Shown: in pieces, positions 1-5,639 of the stretch | Layout: each line of letters opens with the position of its first letter | How positions within the stretch are numbered: position 1 is the stretch's first letter | NCBI GenBank assembly: GCA_030614945.1 | Contig: JAUXAH010000064.1 | Location: 1-8,686 of the forward strand | Length of the DNA stretch: 8,686 bases | Source of the DNA: Phycisphaerae bacterium | GTDB lineage: Bacteria > Planctomycetota > Phycisphaerae > Sedimentisphaerales > SG8-4 | Reading direction: 5' to 3' | Translations under genes and position numbers: made by a program | The notes under the pieces: model-generated | Told to the model about the DNA's origin: nothing | The model's input: only the letters and a program-made list of their open reading frames with translations | The model's database searches: none

Positions 1-1279
1 CCGCAATTTCAAGCGGCTCCGAATATAAATCGATGCCGTTTTCCTTATAAATCTCGATAGCCAGAGGATTCATAGCGAAAAGCCGTTCGATTGGCGTATC
101 CTGAAACGCACCTGTTTTTTTCAGATACTCAGTAGCTTGCAACTCAAGGTCATTAATATCAAAATTCTGTGGCACGGGCATCTTGCCCGTGATTGGCTCA
201 CGGCCTGGAAGGCCGTGCCACGGATTGTGCAAAAAGTCCATAAAGACCCGCCGGTCCTTTTGAGTTTCGCTAAATACCAAAACGTCAATCAATGAAGATT
301 GCAGATTCTCAATGCGCTGCGGGTCAAAAGGCCACTGATAACCTTTAAGGAAAATATCCGTTGCCATCTTGCTCATTGAGGGAAAGAAGTCTGTCAAAAA
401 CTCGCGTTCATTATTTCCATCGGCATCCGTGCTGAATATTCGAGGAATAACCTGGCAATAACTCCCCGAGACATTCCAGCGGAACTTTATGCTCGCAAGT
501 CCAAATTGTGATTCAGTAAGGTTTTCGCCAACCAGACCGGCTTCAAACGCCAGGCCGTGAATGCCAACCTGGCCCTTTGGATAAACGCTGGTTTCATACA
601 TTTCCCCCGGACCACCTACAGCCAAAACAAGATTAGCGCAGAAAAAAACATTTATTGCGAAATTATCCTTGGCGACCTTCTCTTTGTCTATTGTAACAAC
701 GCCGACAATTTGTTTCGATTCACCAGCATCGATTGTAAGTAAATGACCAACTTCCTGGCGGTCATATATTTTAACTCCGTACCGTTTGAGCTGTCTCTGC
801 AGGCATTCGCTCATATACTTGCTCGTTTTGGGACCGGCAGAAGTTGCCCGTTCGTAAGGGTCGTTATCGGTTTTGTAGCCACAGTAACTTCCTATTGGAT
901 CGTGGGGGAAGGGAACGCCTACCTGAACCAGATGGTAAAATTCACGAAGTGAGCCGATTGCTTCGGCAAGCGCTAAATCGCTGTGGCAGCACCCCGCCGC
1001 CGTCAGACTTTTCGCAAACTCTTCGGCGCTGTCAGGGACGTCCGGACTTGTACCCATTTTGTAATAGGTTTGCTTATCGGAGCCGCTCATACGCGATGCG
1101 CCCAGGCCGAGCCCCGCAGTTACTACGGCAATCCTTTCTTGCGGATTCTCAACTCCTTTTTGGCCCATAAATTCATACAGGTGCACCGCACAATTCATCC
1201 CTGCTGCGCCTGAGCCGACAACGACTGTGTTATAGCGATGGATAGTAACTGTTTGATTGGCTATCTGTTTCGTTTCCAC
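1..1279 (-). CDS. FAD-dependent oxidoreductase, fumarate reductase/succinate dehydrogenase flavoprotein-like (partial, 3' end outside window)
   Basis: The minus-strand frame is open from a GTG at 1279-1277 to the left edge (426 complete codons, no stop). GTG is the likely start because an in-frame TAA lies two codons upstream and the first in-frame ATG falls inside the FAD motif. The ribosome binding site is weak (AAAAGTAAAG). Near the N-terminus, VVVGSGAAG is a Rossmann dinucleotide-binding motif (GxGxxG) for FAD. A later LVLAVGGPGEMYE resembles the second FAD-contacting strand of fumarate reductase/L-aspartate oxidase-type flavoproteins, and NPLAIEIYKENGIDLYSEP is typical of a family I associate with anaerobic Planctomycetota and Lentisphaerota. 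Such enzymes add or remove hydrogen across a C-C bond next to a carboxylate. The substrate is unknown and the C-terminal active-site region is not in the window. No signal peptide or membrane segment is seen, so it is probably cytoplasmic. It follows the aldolase by 11 nt, suggesting co-expression. Residues 354-371 come from an inserted palindromic repeat. Confidence 0.85.
   Translation of the reverse strand, partial: METKQIANQTVTIHRYNTVVVGSGAAGMNCAVHLYEFMGQKGVENPQERIAVVTAGLGLGASRMSGSDKQTYYKMGTSPDVPDSAEEFAKSLTAAGCCHSDLALAEAIGSLREFYHLVQVGVPFPHDPIGSYCGYKTDNDPYERATSAGPKTSKYMSECLQRQLKRYGVKIYDRQEVGHLLTIDAGESKQIVGVVTIDKEKVAKDNFAINVFFCANLVLAVGGPGEMYETSVYPKGQVGIHGLAFEAGLVGENLTESQFGLASIKFRWNVSGSYCQVIPRIFSTDADGNNEREFLTDFFPSMSKMATDIFLKGYQWPFDPQRIENLQSSLIDVLVFSETQKDRRVFMDFLHNPWHGLPGREPITGKMPVPQNFDINDLELQATEYLKKTGAFQDTPIERLFAMNPLAIEIYKENGIDLYSEPLEIA
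169..221. repeat. Twin-hairpin palindromic element I, inserted in frame in the FAD oxidoreductase gene
   Basis: Two perfect hairpins stand side by side. CACGGGCA (173-180) pairs with TGCCCGTG (184-191) around a TCT loop. CACGGCCT (199-206) pairs with AGGCCGTG (210-217) around a GGA loop. They are separated by 7 nt (192-198), and outer GTGG (169-172) pairs with CCAC (218-221), giving a three-way-junction shape. The element encodes WHGLPGREPITGKMPVPQ (residues 354-371), which reads as foreign to the enzyme. The flanks FLHNP and NFDIND join without a frame change if 18 codons are removed. From memory, this repeat type is dispersed in Phycisphaerae-like genomes, mostly between genes. Confidence 0.85.
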
Positions 1280-1290
1280 GCTTTACTTTT

Positions 1291-2076
1291 CTATGTAATA
1301 TTAAAATTTCTGCCGGTAATCCGGCTTATCTCTTCCACGGAAGCTTTTGCAAAATTAAGAGTGGGATATTTTTCCGCCCGCAGCTCATCTATCAACTGTT
1401 TAATCTTTGTTAGCTCCTGCGCTAAAAGACCATAGTCCTGCTCGTCGATGATTTTCTTCATCGTAGCTTTTTCAATCATACTGAACGAGCCGCCCAATAC
1501 CAGAACCCCTGCATCAATGTAGTCGGGTATGTTGCCAACGTTCGTTCCGCCTGTGGGTACCAGACTGATGGTTTTGTGAATAGCCGGGTCGATTGCTTTA
1601 ACAAAGGCCGGGCCGCCCAGTTGTTTGGCCGGGAATATTTTGCAGAGATTCGCCCCTTTGGAAAACTGGCTGACAACTTCAGTGGCACTGCCGCATCCCG
1701 GTATTATGGGTATGCGAGCGGTAAATTCTTTGAAGGTCTCGTCACTGAAATTACAAGCCGAAACAAGATAGCAGGCACCGGCATCGGCAACCTCTCGAAC
1801 GGAAGGCAACGGGTCCTGCGGATTAGCCTTATTGTAAACATCAAGCATTTCGGGCCAGTCAATTAAACTTGCCACTCCCGCCACAAAATCCGGAAGCTCC
1901 TTACGCAGTAGCTCAAGTTTTTCCAACGGCCTCTTTACGCGACAGGTTACTTCCATATTGTTGACACCCGCCTTTATAAGGGCCTCGGCCGTCTTGACAA
2001 CATCGAGCTTGTCCTGATTGAAGACGAGGATGAGGGCGTCTCTTAACAATGTCGTGATTGTACTTTTGATATCCAT
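1291..2076 (-). CDS. KDPG/KHG-type class I aldolase, divergent and C-terminally extended
   Basis: This 261-residue protein belongs to the 2-dehydro-3-deoxyphosphogluconate / 4-hydroxy-2-oxoglutarate aldolase family, class I TIM barrels that cleave 2-keto-4-hydroxy acids to pyruvate plus an aldehyde through a lysine Schiff base. Family landmarks are MEVTCR (E42 as general acid/base, R46), the CKIFPAK segment with candidate Schiff-base K146, PTGG at 174-177 and GGS at 195-197 (phosphate-binding side). Differences from the classic enzyme of about 210 residues are GVAS in place of GAGT (67-70), about 15 extra residues around 71-95, VSACN where classic members have ISPG, and an extra C-terminal tail of roughly 45 residues. 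The substrate may therefore not be KDPG. The ATG at 2076 is preceded by an AAAGAG-type ribosome binding site. It lies 47 nt after the SDR and 11 nt before the FAD oxidoreductase, which suits supply of its 2-keto acid by neighbouring redox enzymes. Confidence 0.85.
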   Translation of the reverse strand: MDIKSTITTLLRDALILVFNQDKLDVVKTAEALIKAGVNNMEVTCRVKRPLEKLELLRKELPDFVAGVASLIDWPEMLDVYNKANPQDPLPSVREVADAGACYLVSACNFSDETFKEFTARIPIIPGCGSATEVVSQFSKGANLCKIFPAKQLGGPAFVKAIDPAIHKTISLVPTGGTNVGNIPDYIDAGVLVLGGSFSMIEKATMKKIIDEQDYGLLAQELTKIKQLIDELRAEKYPTLNFAKASVEEISRITGRNFNIT

Positions 2077-2096
2077 TTTTCACTCTTTCTCATTTC

Positions 2097-2120
2097 TCGA
2101 TACTCGATATCGAGCATCGA
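2097..2120. repeat. Intergenic 24-bp near-perfect palindrome between SDR and aldolase genes
   Basis: TCGATACTCGAT (2097-2108) faces ATCGAGCATCGA (2109-2120); 11 of 12 positions pair, and the single mismatch is A2102/C2115. The core CTCGATATCGAG (2103-2114) is perfectly palindromic. It sits in the largest gap of the cluster (47 nt), just before the aldolase ribosome binding site. It could be an operator, an RNA hairpin setting aldolase translation or a dispersed repeat made of TCGA units. No poly-U run follows on the transcribed strand, so it is not an intrinsic terminator. Confidence 0.6.
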
Positions 2121-2123
2121 ACC

Positions 2124-2894
2124 TCAAAGTCTTCGCAAATGAAAGCCGCCATCAACATTAATCACCTGGCCGGTTGAAAAATCAAGTCTGCCTTCAGCAA
2201 TGGCCCCGACGGCTTTTGCGACGTCTTCAGGCCGGCCCCATCGTTTAGTCGGCGTCAGTCCCTCTGCTATCAGTTTGTCGTACTTGTCTTTGACGGCGCG
2301 GGTCATATCAGTTGCTATAATGCCGGGGCTGATTTCAAATACGCCAATATTATATTCCGCCAATCTGTCGGCATAAAGTTTGGTCATCATAGAGACGCCC
2401 GCTTTGCTTACGCAGTATTCACCCCGCGACGGCGAACTGGTGTATGCCGAAATTGAGCCGACGTTGACAATCCGAAAGGCCCGGTCGGGATACTGCTTTT
2501 TCTGTTCAATCATCCATTTGGCCACCTCCTGGGTTAAAAAATACGGCCCCTTGAGGTTTATTCCCATCACCCTGTCGAAACTCTCCTCGGTCGCCTCAAG
2601 AATGTCCATCCGCTTTGTGGGGGCAACGCCGGCGTTATTCACCAGCATATCACATCTACCAAACCTGCTTTTAGCCAGAGCAACAAGCCGGCTTCGGTCC
2701 TCGGCGCAGCTTACATCACCCTGCACAAATTCGCACCGTGCGCCAAGGTCCTCAACCTCTTTTTGTGTTTGCGGCGGTGCCTGTTGAGCACGGTTAATTA
2801 CCAGGTCATAACCCAGCGATGCCAGTTCTTTCGCAATCGCTCTTCCAATACTACGACTTGCTCCGGTAACTATTGCCACGGGTCTATCGGTCAT
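2124..2894 (-). CDS. SDR family NAD(P)-dependent oxidoreductase (FabG-like 3-ketoacyl reductase/alcohol dehydrogenase)
   Basis: This 256-residue classical short-chain dehydrogenase interconverts a secondary alcohol and a ketone with NAD(P)(H). The cofactor motif TGASRSIG is at 10-17, NNAG at 86-89 and the catalytic tetrad is N113, S147, Y160 and K164 (spacing Y-x3-K, serine 13 residues before the tyrosine). SPGIIATDMT near 200 is the usual post-active-site loop, and the protein ends with the common GQVINVDGG motif. Automated pipelines would probably call it 3-ketoacyl-ACP reductase, but a fatty acid role is not supported here because no acyl carrier protein or other fab gene is nearby. Its place between a flavin reductase and an aldolase suggests oxidation or reduction of a hydroxyl in a catabolic intermediate. 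The start is the ATG at 2894, with a GGAAG ribosome binding site 6 nt upstream that directly follows the previous gene's TAA. No signal peptide is seen. Confidence 0.92.
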   Translation of the reverse strand: MTDRPVAIVTGASRSIGRAIAKELASLGYDLVINRAQQAPPQTQKEVEDLGARCEFVQGDVSCAEDRSRLVALAKSRFGRCDMLVNNAGVAPTKRMDILEATEESFDRVMGINLKGPYFLTQEVAKWMIEQKKQYPDRAFRIVNVGSISAYTSSPSRGEYCVSKAGVSMMTKLYADRLAEYNIGVFEISPGIIATDMTRAVKDKYDKLIAEGLTPTKRWGRPEDVAKAVGAIAEGRLDFSTGQVINVDGGFHLRRL

Positions 2895-2900
2895 CTTTGA

Positions 2901-2907
2901 CTTCCTT
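2901..2907 (-). promoter_or_regulatory. Ribosome binding site for the SDR gene, overlapping the previous stop codon
   Basis: On the minus strand the sequence reads TAAGGAAG then six bases then ATG. The AAGGAAG Shine-Dalgarno shares bases with the TAA stop of the upstream oxidoreductase. This fixes the SDR start and suggests translational coupling. Confidence 0.7.
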
Positions 2908-5635
2908 ACTTTTGCAAAAACTGTTCTATCTCTTTTGCCGCCGCCATTCCGTCAGCAACGGCCGCAACTACCGTCGACGGCCCTCTTACAAGGTCGCCGC
3001 CGGCAAAAACTCCCGGCCTCGATGTCGCCAATGAATTTTCTTTCGTTCGAATAAGGCCGGCTCTTAATTCCACACCCGGAAGAATTTTATTAATCTCTTC
3101 CGCCGATCCCTGGCCTATTGCCTCCACCACAATATCCATATCAAGGTCATAAGCGCTTGACTCTACCGGCTGCGGCCTGCGCCTGCCCGAGGCATCCGGC
3201 CCGCCCAATTTAGTCGGACAAACGGTAATTGCCGTCAGTTTCCCATCCTGAGAAAGAAATCCAATCGGCTGAGTCAATATCAAAAAATGCACACCAACAT
3301 TGAGCGCCCGGTCACGCTCAGCATCCCACGCGGGCATCTCTTCAAAGGAACGACGATATATGACGTAAACGTCTCTGGCACCCAGGCGCCTGGCGGTAAC
3401 CGCAACATCCACAGCGGTATTGCCGCCGCCTATCGCCGCCACACGCTTGCCCGCAAGGTCCAACCTGTCCGGTTCTTTTGCCGCCGCAAGAAATTCCATC
3501 GCATTCCATAAACCATCAATATTCTCATTACTGATACCAACCGATTTTGGCAGGCCCATACCGATAAAGACAGCGTCAAATCCTTCTCCTACAATAGTGT
3601 CAAGATTGAAATCGGTGTTTAATTCTTTCCCGAGACGCTTTAATAACCTGTCTTCAGGCACATCTTCAAATATAGCTGTAATTTCATTGTTGAGTGAACC
3701 ATTTGCCTTCTCCGGAGGAATTACCGACTCTATCATTCCACCAAAATCAGTGCTTTTATCAAAGACCTCCACGGTGTGTCCTGCTTCAAGCAGCTTCGCC
3801 GCACAGGACAGACCAGCCGGCCCCGCGCCAATTATAGCTATATTCTTGCCGGTTGTCTGCTTTGGTATTCGCAATTTCGACCAGCCGTTCCTGTTGGCCT
3901 GCTCAGCCAGATACCTTTGTATATCAGCAATCGGCACAGGGCCGTCACCGATAAACCTTTGCAGACAGTTCCCCTCACACTGCTGCTCGACCGGACACAG
4001 CCACGCACAGACCTCAGGAAATACATTCGCTTCCCTTATCACCTCGTAAGCAGCACGGTCCTCGCCATCAAGGAATAAGCCGATGAATTTCGGTATATTA
4101 ACACCGGCGGGACACGCTAACCTGCACGTAGCGGCGAAGCCGCTTTCGAGACCGCCTTTGGCGGCCTGGCACTGCCGACACGCCGATGCAAGCCGCACAA
4201 GATTATCTCTGTCACTCATTCTCCCGTGCGCAAATATTGGGCCATACACTTCGTCGTCCCGCACCACACATCCTGTCATTCCACCGTCCCGCATTATCTG
4301 CGTGCACGCACTACAACTTACACAAACTTTGGCCGGGTCAAGCTTGCCCCCGGTAATGATATCTCTGGCAAAATCCGGATATGCAAACGCCATTCGCCCG
4401 ACACCGACAATAGCAGCTAAGCCCTTTGCTTTGCCTGCCGCCGCTACATTGGGTAACAGCGTCCTCAGCCAGCTATAGCCCGTGCCGACAACTGCGATAT
4501 TGGGAAATTGCTTTTGAATTTCTCCGGCCAGATTGATAAGCCTGCTTACGCCGGCGAGTGGATGTTCCGGCTCTTCATAGCCGCCGACTATCGGCTCATT
4601 GAAAGGCCTTCCCACATGCGGATTGTAATACGGGTTTGCTGCCGTGATGTTAATCATCTTAACCCCTCGCTCGGCCAATCGAGCAATTAGCTTCTTAGGT
4701 TCCGCCAAATCCGGCTTGGTGTAGTCATCTTTATCGACACCCCATCCATAAGGATACGGTATAGCATCATAAATACCAAGTCTCGTAACCACCGGCGCCT
4801 TTTCGCCAAGCTCTTTATGAATCTTATCAACAACATCCAGCACAAACCTAATTCGGTTCTCAAATGAGCCTCCGTACTTACCCTTTCTGTTACGGCAGGC
4901 AAAAAGCTCATTTATCAGATATCCGTGACATGATTTTACATCCACTGCATCAAACCCGACCTCAAGCGCCATCCTCGCCGCCGCAACGTATGCATCCTGA
5001 AGCTCATCCAGATATTCATCAGTCAGGACAGACCGATTTAGAGGTATTTTACTCTCTGCGTTCATATCGGGTTTTTCCTGTGGGATCAAAGCATCTCGAT
5101 AAGGGCAGCGCCCGAGAATCAACGGATGTGCAACACCTTCCGGCTTACTATATCGACCCGAATGGGTTAGCTGCGCCACGATTACAGGTTTGTGCTCGCC
5201 CCGCCCCTCGACCAAATGGTTTTCGAACGGGCGCGCCAACGAGGGGCGGGGCTCGGGCCCCATGCTCTCAGCTGCAACCGCTCGCATTTTTTTGACCAGG
5301 GCTGCAAAGCTCTCTTTGCTTTTTTCATTAAGCCACAATTGCCTCGGATTAGCTCTGCCTTCAGGAACAACTGCTGTCGCCTCAGCCCAAATCAGCCCTG
5401 CTCCGCCGGCGGCAAACCTTTCATATCGTCGCAGGGTTAGTTTGCCTGGCCGACCCGCCGAATCACCGTCGCAGCCTTCCATAGGGTGCACCGCCAGCGA
5501 ATTTGGTATAACCAGACCACCCACTTGCACCGGCTCAGCGAGGATTGAGACATCCTCTATAGCATCGATAGGGGCATTGAGCCGACAGCTCAATTGCTTC
5601 AAATCCTCGATTCCACTCAATTGAAACTCCCACAT
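2906..5635 (-). CDS. Multidomain FMN/Fe-S/FAD oxidoreductase: OYE-like NADH:flavin reductase fused to a GltD/DPD-type module
   Basis: This 909-residue protein reads as a four-part enzyme. Residues 30-420 are an Old Yellow Enzyme-like FMN barrel (AQLTHSGRYS at 154-163; HGYLINE starting at H237; then KYGGSFENRIRF). C438, C441, C444 and C456 form a 2,4-dienoyl-CoA-reductase-type [4Fe-4S] motif. C486, C489, C504, C508 plus C543, C547, C553, C557 match the double-cluster domain of glutamate synthase small subunit/dihydropyrimidine dehydrogenase. The C-terminal part holds FAD (GAGPAG, 603-608) and NAD(P)H (GGGNTA, 736-741) sites and ends in AGGDLVRGPSTVV. Electrons probably pass from NAD(P)H via FAD and Fe-S clusters to FMN and then to an unsaturated acid or enone; the substrate is unknown. 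FadH-type enzymes have about 670 residues, so the middle Fe-S module is extra. ATG 5635 is preferred over an in-frame TTG at 5659 because it lies 4 nt after the uvrA stop with AAGAGA upstream. Two palindromic elements are inserted in frame (residues 129-146 and 491-502). Confidence 0.88.
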   Translation of the reverse strand: MWEFQLSGIEDLKQLSCRLNAPIDAIEDVSILAEPVQVGGLVIPNSLAVHPMEGCDGDSAGRPGKLTLRRYERFAAGGAGLIWAEATAVVPEGRANPRQLWLNEKSKESFAALVKKMRAVAAESMGPEPRPSLARPFENHLVEGRGEHKPVIVAQLTHSGRYSKPEGVAHPLILGRCPYRDALIPQEKPDMNAESKIPLNRSVLTDEYLDELQDAYVAAARMALEVGFDAVDVKSCHGYLINELFACRNRKGKYGGSFENRIRFVLDVVDKIHKELGEKAPVVTRLGIYDAIPYPYGWGVDKDDYTKPDLAEPKKLIARLAERGVKMINITAANPYYNPHVGRPFNEPIVGGYEEPEHPLAGVSRLINLAGEIQKQFPNIAVVGTGYSWLRTLLPNVAAAGKAKGLAAIVGVGRMAFAYPDFARDIITGGKLDPAKVCVSCSACTQIMRDGGMTGCVVRDDEVYGPIFAHGRMSDRDNLVRLASACRQCQAAKGGLESGFAATCRLACPAGVNIPKFIGLFLDGEDRAAYEVIREANVFPEVCAWLCPVEQQCEGNCLQRFIGDGPVPIADIQRYLAEQANRNGWSKLRIPKQTTGKNIAIIGAGPAGLSCAAKLLEAGHTVEVFDKSTDFGGMIESVIPPEKANGSLNNEITAIFEDVPEDRLLKRLGKELNTDFNLDTIVGEGFDAVFIGMGLPKSVGISNENIDGLWNAMEFLAAAKEPDRLDLAGKRVAAIGGGNTAVDVAVTARRLGARDVYVIYRRSFEEMPAWDAERDRALNVGVHFLILTQPIGFLSQDGKLTAITVCPTKLGGPDASGRRRPQPVESSAYDLDMDIVVEAIGQGSAEEINKILPGVELRAGLIRTKENSLATSRPGVFAGGDLVRGPSTVVAAVADGMAAAKEIEQFLQK
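4130..4165. repeat. Twin-hairpin palindromic element II, in frame inside the Fe-S domain
   Basis: AGCGGC (4130-4135) pairs with GCCGCT (4139-4144) around GAA, and CCGCC (4152-4156) pairs with GGCGG (4160-4164) around TTT. A 7-nt spacer (4145-4151) separates the hairpins, the same spacer length as in element I. On the coding strand it encodes AAKGGLESGFAA, residues 491-502, exactly 36 nt. All six frames of the 36 nt are free of stop codons. It lies between cysteine pairs C486/C489 and C504/C508 of a predicted Fe-S cluster, where relatives have only a few residues. Confidence 0.75.
5198..5252. repeat. Long inverted-repeat element III, in frame inside the FMN barrel
   Basis: Thirteen-base arms GCCCCGCCCCTCG (5198-5210) and CGAGGGGCGGGGC (5240-5252) are exact reverse complements. 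They enclose a 29-nt loop holding the small palindromes ACCAAATGGT, TTCGAA and GGCGCGCC. The coding strand yields PRPSLARPFENHLVEGRG, residues 129-146, just before the conserved AQLTHSGRYS strand of the OYE domain. The 55 nt contain no stop codon in any of the six frames. Base composition is far more GC-rich than the surrounding gene, which supports an inserted origin. Confidence 0.8.
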
Positions 5636-5639
5636 TCTG

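Noticed and set aside
557..1213. Several open frames on the plus strand over the left gene
   Set aside because: The minus strand is open through this whole interval with a recognisable FAD oxidoreductase; the plus frames overlap each other, are short and match no known family.
1..1279. Pseudogene status for the left gene, since it carries a repeat and starts with GTG
   Set aside because: Codon-by-codon reading finds no stop or frameshift, and the repeat keeps the frame.
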